DNA of 64,000 bases from Chloroflexota bacterium (GCA_023459215.1 JAEWVF010000083.1:1-64000); one strand, 5' to 3'. Positions 39,833 to 50,701 are shown, numbered from the stretch's first letter. The notes: a model not told the origin generated them from the letters alone. Numbers and translations are program-made.

Positions 39833-40855
39833 ATGCAAACCCTCGTCATCGGCGATATTCACGGTTGTTATTTCGAACTTCAGGCCTTGCTGGATAAAGC
39901 AGGCCTGTCGAATGGCGATTCAATTATTTCGCTGGGTGATTTTGTTGATCGGGGGCCGGAAACACCCCAGGTGCTCGAGTTTTTCCGCCAAACGCCCAAC
40001 GCACGCGCACTGATGGGCAACCATGAGCGCAAACATGTCCGCGCAGCCAGGGGTGAAGTCAAGCTGGCAATTTCACAACATATCAGCCGTCAGCAAATTG
40101 GGGATGGCTACCAGGATGCTGTCAGTTGGATGGGTAACCTACCGCTGTTTCTTGAACTGCCGGATGCAATCCTTGTTCATGGCTACCTTGAACCAGGGCT
40201 GCCGCTTTCAGAGCAGAATCCATCTGTCGTGTGCGGCACAATGGGTGGGGATAAAATCCTGCGTGAACGCTACGAACGCCCCTGGTATGAGTACGAGCAC
40301 GGGGATAAACCAGTCATTGTCGGGCACTACAACTATACTGATAGCGACCAGCCTTTTATTTATCAGGATAGAATCTTTGGGCTGGATACCGACTGCGTTC
40401 ACGGCAAAACGCTGACCGGGCTGTTGTTGCCATCCTTCCAAATTATCTCCGTTCCGAGCCGAGGCGACCTGTGGCGTCAGGTGCGCCGCACCTATAACAA
40501 GCCTGTATCTCCGCCCCAAGCAGTCATTCCCTGGACGGCCCAGGACGAAATTATTCTGGATGAGTTGATGGAGCAGGCCAGGTCGGCCAACCAAACCCTG
40601 TTGATGCGTCTGCAACAGGAACCCGGTTTTGGCGAACTCACCCCACGCCAGCAGGGCAAACGCTATGCGGAGAGCGCTGGCGCGGGCATGTTTGCATCCC
40701 TGATGCAATTAGCGCGCCTGGGGAGACTTGATAGCGAGTTGGCCCGTAAAATCGTGAAGGAGCCGAGTGCCGCGAAAAAGCTGTTGGGCAAGGACCTGGC
40801 TGAAACACAGGCAACCGCTACGCTTGCCCGGCCGAATGCGAATCAGGATGATTAG
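39833..40855 (+). CDS. calcineurin-like metallophosphatase (PPP type)
   Basis: This 340-residue protein has all PPP signature motifs: G-D-I-H-G (7-11), G-D-F-V-D-R-G (35-41) and G-N-H-E (62-65), with later metal-binding V-H-G and G-H-Y. It would hydrolyse phosphoprotein, diadenosine polyphosphate or another phosphoester using two metals; the substrate cannot be read. The C-terminal 110 residues are helical and extend beyond the usual core. Two helicase genes follow 77 bp later in the same direction, and a functional unit is possible. The ribosome-binding site is weak and distant (AAGG, 12 bp). Confidence 0.85.
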   Translation: MQTLVIGDIHGCYFELQALLDKAGLSNGDSIISLGDFVDRGPETPQVLEFFRQTPNARALMGNHERKHVRAARGEVKLAISQHISRQQIGDGYQDAVSWMGNLPLFLELPDAILVHGYLEPGLPLSEQNPSVVCGTMGGDKILRERYERPWYEYEHGDKPVIVGHYNYTDSDQPFIYQDRIFGLDTDCVHGKTLTGLLLPSFQIISVPSRGDLWRQVRRTYNKPVSPPQAVIPWTAQDEIILDELMEQARSANQTLLMRLQQEPGFGELTPRQQGKRYAESAGAGMFASLMQLARLGRLDSELARKIVKEPSAAKKLLGKDLAETQATATLARPNANQDD

Positions 40856-40932
40856 CAGATTTTCGCCCGCACCCCGATAGCAAATTACAATTACGTCACA
40901 AAACCAGCGTTTAGAAAGACCACCCAAACCCT

Positions 40933-42675
40933 ATGTCATCCACCGCCGATTTTCTCCAGCGCTTGCGCAAGTTCGTTCAAGACGAAGCCGATTCCCAGTG
41001 GCAGGCCCTAGACAGGCAGTGGTCGCGCCCGTTGGGGGAGCGGGTGGCGAAGGGTTGGGCAATTGAAGGCCTGCGCGTGGTTGGTTTCGATAAAGGCATT
41101 GCCCGCCTGGCTTGCGCCAGCAACCAATCGCGCTTCCGCGAAGGTGACCTGGTTGTGCTACACCAGAGCTACCCGGCAGACCCGAACGCCCTGCACTTCG
41201 ACCTGTATTACGATGGGGAAAATGAGCTTGAAGCCGGGCTGATTAAGGGCAATCCATACTTTATGACTGCTAAACCCGAAGGCTGGATACTCGACCAGGA
41301 TTGGTTCGACTCCAGTCCGTTTTATCTCTCCGCCCTGAATACAGTCGCCGATTCCCAACGCGGACGTTCGACCATCCTACCGCTCCTAGAAGGTGCGCTA
41401 ACACCCAAAGTTGACTTTGCCCGCTACGAGCGCGCCCGCGAATCCCTGCGCGAAACCAATCTGAACGAAAGCCAGATCGAGGCGGTTGCCCAGTCTTATG
41501 CCACCGACCTGCTTCATCTCATTCAGGGGCCACCGGGAACCGGCAAAACGCTCATGTTGGCGCACCTGGCCCAGCTGCTGGCACAGGATGGCTTGCGCGT
41601 GTTCGTCACCGCCCTGACCCATCGCGCCATCCACAACGCGCTCAACAAAATTCCACAGGTGGATGAGAGCATTTCAGTCTGCAAAATTGGCGAAGAGCGC
41701 CATGCCGGCGACTTAAACGTGCCAAACTTCGAGACATTCGACCAATCCCATTTTGCCGACATCAAGGGCGGATACGTTATCGGTGCGACGCCGTTTGCGC
41801 TGCAATCCCAGCGTCTCGCGAATGTCGAACTCGATGTTGTCCTATTCGACGAGGCATCGCAGATTACCTTGCCGTTGGCGATTATGGGAATGCTGGCAGG
41901 GAGCAAGTACATTTTCATTGGGGATGAGAACCAACTTCCCCCGGTGACAACCTTTTCTGAAACAGAAGCGGCACAAACTTCGATTTTCGCCTACATGGCC
42001 GGACGCGGGCAGGAAACCATGCTCAACGTCACCTACCGCTTAAATGACGTGCTGACCGACTGGCCCAGCCGGACATTTTACAAAAGTGAACTCAAAGCGA
42101 GCGCTGAGGCCGCCTCGCGCCGATTGAACCTATCCCCTGAAGCAACGCGCTGGGACTTGGTGCTTGACCCCGCTTCCCCAGCGGTTTTCCTCGACCTGTG
42201 CCACACCAACACCACCGTTCGCAGCCGCATCGAGGCCGAAGTGGTCTCCGAACTGGTGCTTTCGCTCTTGATGCGCGATGTTACACCGGAGGAGATTGGC
42301 GTGGTGGTGCCTTATCGCGCCCAAAGCCGCCTGATTCGCTCCTTGCTGCGGCGGGTACTGATGGACGATGAAGTCACCAAGACACTGGTGGTGGATACCG
42401 TCGAGCGGATGCAGGGCCAGGAGCGCGAAGTCATTCTGGTTTCATTTGCGACCGCCAGCCCGAAATTCGCCGCCCAAATGGCCGATTTCCTTTTCCAGCC
42501 TCAGCGATTGAACGTGGCGGTCACACGTCCGCGCTCGAAATTAATTCTGGTTGGCAGCCATCACATGCTAAATGCAGATGATTACCAGCCAGAACATAAG
42601 GAAACCTTCGAGATGCTGCGTGATCTGATTGCCAGTTGCCAGACCATTACACTTCCAAACGGGGATTTGAGCTAG
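40933..42675 (+). CDS. superfamily 1B helicase (UPF1/Dna2-like)
   Basis: This 580-residue protein has an N-terminal beta-rich region (about 1-160) and then helicase motifs: Walker A G-P-P-G-T-G-K-T (199-206), motif II D-E-A-S (306-309), motif III G-D-E-N-Q-L-P-P, motif V V-D-T-V-E-R-M-Q-G-Q-E and motif VI N-V-A-V-T-R-P-R-S. The pattern matches SF1B 5'-3' helicases of the UPF1 group. It overlaps the following helicase by one base, so the two are translated together. Action on DNA or RNA is undetermined. Confidence 0.9.
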   Translation: MSSTADFLQRLRKFVQDEADSQWQALDRQWSRPLGERVAKGWAIEGLRVVGFDKGIARLACASNQSRFREGDLVVLHQSYPADPNALHFDLYYDGENELEAGLIKGNPYFMTAKPEGWILDQDWFDSSPFYLSALNTVADSQRGRSTILPLLEGALTPKVDFARYERARESLRETNLNESQIEAVAQSYATDLLHLIQGPPGTGKTLMLAHLAQLLAQDGLRVFVTALTHRAIHNALNKIPQVDESISVCKIGEERHAGDLNVPNFETFDQSHFADIKGGYVIGATPFALQSQRLANVELDVVLFDEASQITLPLAIMGMLAGSKYIFIGDENQLPPVTTFSETEAAQTSIFAYMAGRGQETMLNVTYRLNDVLTDWPSRTFYKSELKASAEAASRRLNLSPEATRWDLVLDPASPAVFLDLCHTNTTVRSRIEAEVVSELVLSLLMRDVTPEEIGVVVPYRAQSRLIRSLLRRVLMDDEVTKTLVVDTVERMQGQEREVILVSFATASPKFAAQMADFLFQPQRLNVAVTRPRSKLILVGSHHMLNADDYQPEHKETFEMLRDLIASCQTITLPNGDLS

Positions 42676-44693
42676 TGGCACACATCCTGCCCGATACCCC
42701 GCCCATCAGCCTACCCGGCGAAGTCTTGCGTGTTTTTCGCGCGCTCAAGGCTTTGCCGGATTCGTTTTTTATCTGGCATCATCTCGCGCCCTGGCAGCCG
42801 GATGCGCCTGATTTCCTGATACTGCACCAGGATGGACACGCCTTGCTGGTCAAGGTCAGTTCGGCGGCGCAGGCCAGCCCGGCAGCCCAATTGCTTTTGC
42901 TCGAAAGCGAGCGCGCTCCGCTGGGTGAAGCAGAAGCCAGGGTGCTGAATGACTTCATTGCCGCGCTGAATCTTCCGAAAGAACAGAAAATCGAGACGCT
43001 GGTGGTCTTTCCCAATATGTCGGACGCCCAGGTGCAGGCGGGCCGTCTGGAACGGGGGGATGGCGACCCGGCCTGGGCGGGAAAAGAGATTCTTAATCCG
43101 GATACAGGCCACAACTGGGAGTGCTTCCTGTCTGTCCTCCCGCTGAAGGCCCTTTGGCTGGAAAAAATCCGCCAACGCCTCACGCCTGAGGCGGTTGTCC
43201 CATCCAGCATGACGGTGCGCCCCGCGCTGGAACGCCGCATGGAGGCCGGACTGACCGATTACCTGCTCGATTATGACCAGGAATGGGCGATGAAGGCCGA
43301 TCTGAATTTGCCCGAGGGCGGCGAGTCGTTGAGCGACGATTTTCGTCTGAACATCATCAATGGCGTGGCTGGGAGCGGCAAGACGCTGATTTTGCTCTAC
43401 CGGCTACGGCTGCTCTATCACCTGTACCCGCACAAGAAATTCCTGGTGTTGACGCATAACCGTCCGCTCAGCCGGGATATGGAAGCGCGTTTTGCACGGC
43501 TGGAGGGGCGCGAGCCGGACAATATCGAATGGCGGACGTTTAGCGGCTGGTGCTATCACCATTGGCCACAGGACCCGGCCTGGATTGAGCCGCTCAAGCA
43601 AACCCCGCGTAAACGGCTGGTGGATGAGATTTGGCGGGCAAACCTGCAAGATACGACGCTTTCAGCGCAAATGTTTATGAGCGAAATCGACTGGCTGAAA
43701 GACCAACTGCCGATGAACCGTGAGGCCTACCTGACTGTTGACCGGCGCGGACGCGGCTTTCGCCTGCCTGGCGAACAGCGCACGCGGGTGTACGATGCCG
43801 TTTTGGCCTACCAGAAAGCGCTAGAAGCGCGCCATGCGCTCGATTGGGGCGACGTGCCACGCCGCTTGTGGCAGTTTTCGGAGAGCGGCAGGGTGCAGTT
43901 GCCGCAATATGATGTGGTATTGGTGGATGAGGCCCAGTTTTTTGCGCCGCTCTGGGTGCGGTTGGTTCAGAAGTTGCTCCACCCAAAGACCGGACACCTG
44001 TTCATCGTGGCCGACCCGACCCAGGGATTCCTGGGTCGCGGGGCTTCGTGGAAGTCGCTTGGGCTGGAAGCGCGCGGGCGCACCCACGCCCTGCGGCGCA
44101 GTTACCGCACAACCCGTGAAATCATGCAGTTTGCAACCTTGCTCTACCGCACGCGCCTGGCCGATGAAAAGGATGATGACATCCTGGTTCCGGATTTGTT
44201 CAACATGCCGGCTGGCGTGCTGCCGGAAATTATCCCGCTGACCAGTCCGCAGGATGAGATTACGCGGCTAGCGAACGAGGTGGCCGGGTTCGTGAAGCAG
44301 GGCTTTCCGAAAAATCACTTGCTCTTGCTGCACAGCAACGGCAACGGAGTCAAGTCGCTGGTGCAGGCCATCAACCACCGCCTGGGCAAGGATGCCGCCC
44401 GTGACGCGAAGAACGATTATCCTGGCAATTATGTGCGTGTGACCACGCTCAACGCCGGAGCCGGGCTAGAAAGCCCGATTGTATTCCTGGCCGGGCTGCG
44501 CGAGATGTTCGATGAAGAGCAATCCTTGCGTTTATCGGACGATGAACGCGAGGCGCTGATTCGCGATAATACGAGAAAGTTATACATGGCGACGACTAGG
44601 GCCGGGCAGCGATTGGTGCTGACATATGTGGGAGAACTGCCGGGGGCGTTGAAGGCGGTGTTTGGCAGAGGCGTTGACAAAAAGGTATCGTAA
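42675..44693 (+). CDS. UvrD-like SF1 helicase with NERD-like N-terminal region
   Basis: The 672-residue protein starts with a region of about 200 residues containing D-F-L-I-L-H-Q-D-G-H-A-L-L-V-K-V, a pattern suggestive of a NERD/restriction-type nuclease fold. The helicase core has Walker A G-V-A-G-S-G-K-T (230-237), D-E-A-Q (418-421), and later L-R-R-S-Y-R-T-T and Y-M-A-T-T-R-A. I chose the GTG at 42675, which shares its first base with the upstream TAG and has GGGG upstream. The TTG at 42636 is inside the previous gene. The nuclease assignment is uncertain because the catalytic residues are not clear. Confidence 0.82.
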   Translation: MAHILPDTPPISLPGEVLRVFRALKALPDSFFIWHHLAPWQPDAPDFLILHQDGHALLVKVSSAAQASPAAQLLLLESERAPLGEAEARVLNDFIAALNLPKEQKIETLVVFPNMSDAQVQAGRLERGDGDPAWAGKEILNPDTGHNWECFLSVLPLKALWLEKIRQRLTPEAVVPSSMTVRPALERRMEAGLTDYLLDYDQEWAMKADLNLPEGGESLSDDFRLNIINGVAGSGKTLILLYRLRLLYHLYPHKKFLVLTHNRPLSRDMEARFARLEGREPDNIEWRTFSGWCYHHWPQDPAWIEPLKQTPRKRLVDEIWRANLQDTTLSAQMFMSEIDWLKDQLPMNREAYLTVDRRGRGFRLPGEQRTRVYDAVLAYQKALEARHALDWGDVPRRLWQFSESGRVQLPQYDVVLVDEAQFFAPLWVRLVQKLLHPKTGHLFIVADPTQGFLGRGASWKSLGLEARGRTHALRRSYRTTREIMQFATLLYRTRLADEKDDDILVPDLFNMPAGVLPEIIPLTSPQDEITRLANEVAGFVKQGFPKNHLLLLHSNGNGVKSLVQAINHRLGKDAARDAKNDYPGNYVRVTTLNAGAGLESPIVFLAGLREMFDEEQSLRLSDDEREALIRDNTRKLYMATTRAGQRLVLTYVGELPGALKAVFGRGVDKKVS

Positions 44694-44703
44694 GGAACAT
44701 CTC

Positions 44704-44732
44704 TTGACATTTTTCCGTCTTGCCAACATACT
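44704..44732 (+). promoter_or_regulatory. promoter of the alpha-2-macroglobulin gene
   Basis: TTGACA (44704-44709) is a perfect -35 box. CATACT (44727-44732) lies 17 bp downstream and matches four of six -10 positions. The start codon follows 40 bp later with GAGG upstream. Confidence 0.65.
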
Positions 44733-44772
44733 TGCCATTTGAACCAATACGGATTGTTACTCAAGAGGAAAA

Positions 44773-47700
44773 ATGAAAACTCGAATCTCGTATTGCCTAT
44801 CTTTACTGGCAATCATCGTTGTGGGGGCGCTAAACGGATGTGGAGGCATTACACCTATGCCTTCTCTAACTTCCACCCCGGAACAACTCACCATCGATGC
44901 CACCACCTCGCCCTATCCGCAAATTATTTCTCAATTGCCTTTGCAGGGGGAACGCCTGGGCTTAAGACCGACCATCGAACTGACCTTCAATCGACCCATG
45001 AACCAAGAAAAAACATCGGCAGCTTGGGTATTTTTGGATTCCACCGGCCAGCCGTTGAAAGGGGAAACTGCTTGGACAGATGAGCAAATTTTTCAGTTTA
45101 AGCCAGATGAAGCTTTGCAAGCCGGTGAGATGTATCGCGGCATTTTTACGACAGATGCGATAAGCCTGGCTGGAGAAATGCTGCCCGATGAAATCCAGCT
45201 TGACTTTCGCGTTACCGACGCGCTGGTTATCGGTCAGGTATTTCCGCTAGACGGCGCAAAAGATGTCGACCGCAGCACATCAATTACTGTCGTTTTCAAC
45301 AAACCGGTTATCCCATTGATGACCCGCAGCGAGCAGGCCAAATTGCAGCCGCCTATCACCATCCAACCGGCAGTGAGGGGCAGCGGCGAGTGGGTCAGTT
45401 CCTCGGTATATGTCTTCCAGCCCGAGGTCGGCCTGGCCAGTGGAACAAAATATACCGTCCGGCTTCGCCCGAATTTGAAGGATACGACTGGTGTCACCCT
45501 AAGTGATGAGTATTCCTGGAGTTTTTCTACCAACACCCCGCAGGTGGTAGATTTTGTCTTGCCGGATTTTGGGCGTGGTTTCTCCGATGCCATTGAAGGC
45601 GTTTTGCTTGACCAAACTTTCAGGGTGATTTTCAACCAATCGATGAATCAGGAAAGCATTGCCCAGGCGATAACTTTTGTCAATATCGAAACCGGGGCAG
45701 ACGTTCCAGTTGATTTGAATTGGAATGAAGATTCGACCGCCCTGACCATCACCCCAAACCGGAGTCTCGATATTGCCAGTTTCTATAGCCTATCAATTGC
45801 ATCTGAGGCTCAGGCCAAAGATGGCGGCCTGCTTCGTGAAAGGTTTGCCATCAAACTGTCAACCCTGCCACTGCCTGCCATCAGCGCCGTTGAACCGGGC
45901 AAAGATAAACCAAAATACTTCTCTGCGCTGGCTAGTGTTACCTTCAATACGCGCATGAATTTCGATAGCATGGATGGGCGTGTATTAGTTTCACCAGCCC
46001 CCGCCAAACCAGTGCGACTTTTTTACCGTGAAGACTCCAATCGGCTGGACATTTTTGGCCTTGAGCCTTCTACCGACTATGTCATCCGTATTCTGCCGGG
46101 CATGACCGATATCTATGGCAATGCCATGCAGTCCCAGTATTCTTTCAGTTTTGAAACAATTGGGCTGGATCCACAAGCTAACCTGTTAACCCCCTATTAC
46201 CCACTGATATTCCGCCCGCAAAGCGATCAGTACCTTTTCTTTGAGCATACCAACCTCGAATCGGTCAATTTTTCCCTTTATGAATTGCCCTTTAGCCTTT
46301 TCGTACCGTTGGCCGATGGCAGTAAAGATGCGAATACTTTTCGGCCCGGTAGTACCGCCTCGCGTAACTGGCAACCGCCGATAAGCACCATCAAAGATCG
46401 ATTTGTGCGAACTCGCCTGCAACTGGACGAAAAAGGACCGCTTGCACCAGGCTATTACTTTATCTCTTTTAATGCCAAAGCCCAACAATCCAATAAATCT
46501 CAACAAGGTGGGGCTATTTTTATCGTTACCAACGCCCACCTAACCTTGAAAACAACCCAAACCGAAGCCCTGGCATGGCTGGTTGATTCTGAAACAGGAC
46601 AGCCGCTGCCAAACGTTCCGCTGGTATTTTACGATCACAACCTGAAAACTGTTGGCAAGGCCGTTACCAACAGGGATGGCCTTGCATACCTGCCCGATGC
46701 AAAATCGGTCTCTTATGCGCGCACCGATAACGAGATTTATGTTGCGATGGTCTCAAACTCGTGGGGAACCGGGGTCAGCATGGGCCAGTTTGGGGTGTGG
46801 GTCGATTACTGGACGCCGGTCAAAGATACTTTTGCCTATCTTTATACCGAAAGACCGCTCTATCGCCCCGATCAACCGGTTTATATCAAGGGAATTTTGC
46901 GCGAATCCGACGATTTGCAATACAGCTTGCCAAACATACAACAGGCTTATTTGAGCATTACCAATCAACTGGGGGAGGTCTTTGGCGAAAATGTGCCCAT
47001 ATCGGAGAATGGCACGTTCTCGGCCCAATATAATCTGGGCACCGATGCGCCTGTTGGAAACTACGCTATTGAAGTGCGCCGGTCGCGGTCAAGTGAAACG
47101 GCATTAGGCTACTCCTCTTTTCGGGTGGCTGAGTATGTCAAGCCGCAGTTCGAGGTGACATCAAGCGCAACACCGGAAATAATCCTGAACGGCGAGCAGG
47201 CCGTATTTGCGATTGAGGCTGCCTATTATTCGGGCGGCAGCCTGGCGAATGCCGCTGTGGATTGGTATCTGGAATCCCGACCTTATTTTTACACCCCGCC
47301 AGATGAATACAGCCAATACAGTTTTGACGATTTTGACTACTATCTTGACAGCGATAGATTTGACGCACCTCCGGTTCGCCAATCGGGCCAGGGACAGACT
47401 GACGAAAATGGCCGCTTTGAACTAACCGAAACCATCGCGCTGGAGAAAGAAAATACCAGCCAGACCGTTACTTTTTATGCCAACGTGACCGATGTAGGTG
47501 GCAACTTGGTAGGTAGCAGCGCCAGACTGACCGTGCTGGGCAGCACCGTTCATTCCGGAATTCGCCCGGAGCGATATGTCGGCAAGCAGGGTGAAGCGCA
47601 GAATTTTAACCTGGTAGTGCTGGATAGGGATGGGAATCCGTTGGCGAACCAGACCGTCAGCGTGGCATTTGCCGAGCAGCGCTGGCATAGTGTCGTTCGA

Positions 47701-50691
47701 AAAGATGATAACGGCGTTTCGCGTTGGGAGACTTCGATGCAAACCGTCCCGGCGGGAAGCGCCTCGGCTGTAAGCGATGAAAACGGGCTGGCAACTGTCT
47801 CGTTCACGCCACTACGCGGGGGCCAGTACAAAGCCACCATAATGGCCCGTGATGATGGGGGACGCGAATCCAAAGCATCAACCTATCTGTGGGTTACCAG
47901 CAACAATTATGTCCCCTGGCGCCAGACCAACGACCGCTCCTTTGAATTAATCATCGATAAAGGCAGTTATAACCCCGGTGATACAGCTAAAATCCTGATT
48001 GCCCAGCCTTTCGAGGGCGCAAACAAAGCCCTGATTACGATTGAACGCGGACACATTTACGAGAAAAGAGTTGTTACCCTAGAAAACAACAGCACCATTT
48101 ATGAATTACCCATCACATCTGATATGGCGCCGGTCATGTATGTTTCGGTAATGGTGGTAAAGAGCGCCGATGGGGAAACGCCGCCCGATTTCAAAATGGG
48201 TGTGGCGCGGGTCAACATCAATCCGGCGCGCCAGAGTATCTTTGTCAGCCTGGAAAGCGATAAGGAAACCGCCCGCCCAGGTGACAAGGTGACGTATACC
48301 GTGCGCACCAAAGATGTCGACGGAAACCCAGTTCAGGCCGATGTTTCGCTGGCCCTGGTCGATAAAGCCGTACTGGCCCTGGCCCCTTCCGTTAACCCAC
48401 CGCTGCTGGATGCGTTCTACCCAGAGCGGGGCCTGGGCGTGATAACTTCTTCGGGCCTAGTGCTGAATGCCGAAGAATTTAACGCCAAGTACGAGGAGGT
48501 TGTCCCGGATGGCGAAGGCAGCGGCGGGGGTGGCGGAATTCCTTCCGGCATCGTCACCGTGCGCGGAGATTTCAAGGACACTGCTTACTGGCAAGCCCAG
48601 GTGCTGACTGATGAAAATGGCGAGGCCCAGGTGACAGTTACCCTGCCCGACAACCTGACCACCTGGCAAATGGAAGCCCGCGCAGTGACCAAAGACACGC
48701 GTGTTGGCGAGACGACCAGCGACCTGCTCAGCACTCGCCCGCTCCAAATTAACTTGCAAACCCCGCGTTTTTTTGTTGTGGGCGATATGGCAACGCTGGG
48801 CGCGGTCATCCACAACAATACCGATAAAAATCTCGAAGTAAAGGTCGATTTGCAAGCCGATGGACTGGATTTGAAATCAGGTGCCAAACAAACTATTTCG
48901 GTGCCGGCCCGTCAACAGGCTTACGTTACCTGGAATGTGGCAGTACAACCCGACGCACAGCGAGTCGACCTAATTGCCAGCGTTGAAAGCCATAATTACC
49001 AGGATTCCACCCGACCAACGCTCGGCACCCTGCCGGGGCAGGGTATTCCGGTTTTGGCATATCGAGTTATCGAAACGGTGGGCAGTTCAGGGATCTTGCG
49101 CACAGCGGGTTCTTCCAGCGAAGCGATTTTCCTGCCACAATCCCAGGTTTCCTCGGATACCAGCCTTAATCTTGAAGTTTCGCCTTCGCTCGCGGCTTCG
49201 ATTGTCGATGGGCTGGATTATCTCAAGGATTATCCCTACCTGTGTTTCGAACAGACGGTTTCGCGTTTCCTGCCAAATCTAATTTCGTTGCGCGCCCTAA
49301 AACTGGCTGGCAAAGCGACGGATGCACAGCAAAGCGCGCTCGATGCCCAAATTTGGCCGGCTTTGCAACGCATCCTTTCCAACCAGAATGCGGATGGCGG
49401 CTGGGGGCTTTGGCCCGGCTCTGAAAGCCAAGCCAAGGCAACGGCTTATATCGTTCTAGGTCTGCTGGAGGCCAGGAACGAAGGGTACTCTGTGCCCAAT
49501 TCCGTGCTTAATACCGGGTTGGATTATCTTGAAAACTCGCTGGGAACCAATTTCCGCACTTTGAAATTCTGGGAACAGAACCGGGCGGCCTTTACGCTGT
49601 ATGTGCTGGCGCGTGGTGAGCGGTCAAGCGCCAACGGCATCAACGGCCTGTATCAAAACCGGGCTACGCTCAATATTTACGCCAAAGCCCTGCTCATGCA
49701 GGCGATGCATCTGGATAACCCGCAAGATGAACGTCTGACAACTTTGCTTTCCGATATCAGCGGAGCCGCAGAAAAATCGGCGGCTGGCGCTTCCTGGACT
49801 GAAAACCAAGTTGATTACTGGAACTGGAACACCGACACCCGCTCCACCGCTATTGTGCTCAACGCCCTGATGCAAGTCGACCCGGGAAATGCGCTGATAC
49901 CAGATGCTGTCCGCTGGCTGATGAATCATCGCCAGGGGAGCCACTGGTATTCGACTCAGGAAACGGCTTGGTCTTTGATGGCGCTAACCAACTGGCTTTC
50001 GCTTTCCGGCGAATTTGAGACTGATTATCAATACGCGCTTGGACTGAACGGAAACCTGTTCGAACAAGGGCAGGCTAGCCATGAACGGTTAACCGAAACC
50101 ATCATCCTGCGCCTGGATGTGGAAAAACTGCTCGCCGATACAACCAATACCCTGGTCATCGCGCGCGGCGACGGCCCCGGCGTACTGTACTATACCGCCT
50201 ATATGGATTATTCGATCCCGGTCAAAGATGTTCCCGCCCTCAACCAAGGGATTCTCGTTTCGCGCCAGTATTATCATGTCGGCGATTTGAAAACCCCGAT
50301 TACAGAAATTGAACGCGGCGAACTGGTTCAGGTGCGCATTACGCTGGTTGTACCAGAAAGCCGCTACTACGTTATTCTCGACGACCCGCTCCCAGCGGGC
50401 CTGGAGGCGGTGGATGCTTCGCTGCTCACCTCTCAAAACGTGCCTTCCGTTTACCAAACTCGCGACTATCAACGCAACGGCTGGGGCTGGTGGTACTTCT
50501 ACTACAAACAAATTTACGACGACCGGGTGGTCATGTCGGCTGATTATTTGCCCGCCGGCACGTACACCATCACCTACCTGGCGCGCGCCAGCACAGTCGG
50601 TGAGTTTCAAGTATTGCCGGTTACGGGCCAACAGTTCTACTTCCCGGATGTATCCGGTCACAGCGCGGGCAGTGTATTTACGGTGAAGTAA
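44773..50691 (+). CDS. bacterial alpha-2-macroglobulin lipoprotein
   Basis: This 1972-residue lipoprotein has a signal peptide with lipobox A-L-N-G-C. It starts with several Ig-like and Big-type domains. The macroglobulin region has A-Y-L-Y-T-E-R-P-L-Y-R-P-D-Q-P-V and F-R-V-A-E-Y-V-K-P-Q-F, followed by bait-type and complement-like domains. The thioester motif C-F-E-Q is present at Cys1491, so it can trap proteases covalently as known for E. coli YfhM. A terpenoid-cyclase-like helical domain follows (G-G-W-G-L-W-P). It would protect the periplasm or cell surface from proteases. It converges with pbpC with only 10 bp between the stops. Confidence 0.93.
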   Translation: MKTRISYCLSLLAIIVVGALNGCGGITPMPSLTSTPEQLTIDATTSPYPQIISQLPLQGERLGLRPTIELTFNRPMNQEKTSAAWVFLDSTGQPLKGETAWTDEQIFQFKPDEALQAGEMYRGIFTTDAISLAGEMLPDEIQLDFRVTDALVIGQVFPLDGAKDVDRSTSITVVFNKPVIPLMTRSEQAKLQPPITIQPAVRGSGEWVSSSVYVFQPEVGLASGTKYTVRLRPNLKDTTGVTLSDEYSWSFSTNTPQVVDFVLPDFGRGFSDAIEGVLLDQTFRVIFNQSMNQESIAQAITFVNIETGADVPVDLNWNEDSTALTITPNRSLDIASFYSLSIASEAQAKDGGLLRERFAIKLSTLPLPAISAVEPGKDKPKYFSALASVTFNTRMNFDSMDGRVLVSPAPAKPVRLFYREDSNRLDIFGLEPSTDYVIRILPGMTDIYGNAMQSQYSFSFETIGLDPQANLLTPYYPLIFRPQSDQYLFFEHTNLESVNFSLYELPFSLFVPLADGSKDANTFRPGSTASRNWQPPISTIKDRFVRTRLQLDEKGPLAPGYYFISFNAKAQQSNKSQQGGAIFIVTNAHLTLKTTQTEALAWLVDSETGQPLPNVPLVFYDHNLKTVGKAVTNRDGLAYLPDAKSVSYARTDNEIYVAMVSNSWGTGVSMGQFGVWVDYWTPVKDTFAYLYTERPLYRPDQPVYIKGILRESDDLQYSLPNIQQAYLSITNQLGEVFGENVPISENGTFSAQYNLGTDAPVGNYAIEVRRSRSSETALGYSSFRVAEYVKPQFEVTSSATPEIILNGEQAVFAIEAAYYSGGSLANAAVDWYLESRPYFYTPPDEYSQYSFDDFDYYLDSDRFDAPPVRQSGQGQTDENGRFELTETIALEKENTSQTVTFYANVTDVGGNLVGSSARLTVLGSTVHSGIRPERYVGKQGEAQNFNLVVLDRDGNPLANQTVSVAFAEQRWHSVVRKDDNGVSRWETSMQTVPAGSASAVSDENGLATVSFTPLRGGQYKATIMARDDGGRESKASTYLWVTSNNYVPWRQTNDRSFELIIDKGSYNPGDTAKILIAQPFEGANKALITIERGHIYEKRVVTLENNSTIYELPITSDMAPVMYVSVMVVKSADGETPPDFKMGVARVNINPARQSIFVSLESDKETARPGDKVTYTVRTKDVDGNPVQADVSLALVDKAVLALAPSVNPPLLDAFYPERGLGVITSSGLVLNAEEFNAKYEEVVPDGEGSGGGGGIPSGIVTVRGDFKDTAYWQAQVLTDENGEAQVTVTLPDNLTTWQMEARAVTKDTRVGETTSDLLSTRPLQINLQTPRFFVVGDMATLGAVIHNNTDKNLEVKVDLQADGLDLKSGAKQTISVPARQQAYVTWNVAVQPDAQRVDLIASVESHNYQDSTRPTLGTLPGQGIPVLAYRVIETVGSSGILRTAGSSSEAIFLPQSQVSSDTSLNLEVSPSLAASIVDGLDYLKDYPYLCFEQTVSRFLPNLISLRALKLAGKATDAQQSALDAQIWPALQRILSNQNADGGWGLWPGSESQAKATAYIVLGLLEARNEGYSVPNSVLNTGLDYLENSLGTNFRTLKFWEQNRAAFTLYVLARGERSSANGINGLYQNRATLNIYAKALLMQAMHLDNPQDERLTTLLSDISGAAEKSAAGASWTENQVDYWNWNTDTRSTAIVLNALMQVDPGNALIPDAVRWLMNHRQGSHWYSTQETAWSLMALTNWLSLSGEFETDYQYALGLNGNLFEQGQASHERLTETIILRLDVEKLLADTTNTLVIARGDGPGVLYYTAYMDYSIPVKDVPALNQGILVSRQYYHVGDLKTPITEIERGELVQVRITLVVPESRYYVILDDPLPAGLEAVDASLLTSQNVPSVYQTRDYQRNGWGWWYFYYKQIYDDRVVMSADYLPAGTYTITYLARASTVGEFQVLPVTGQQFYFPDVSGHSAGSVFTVK

Positions 50692-50701
50692 GAATCACCG
50701 A

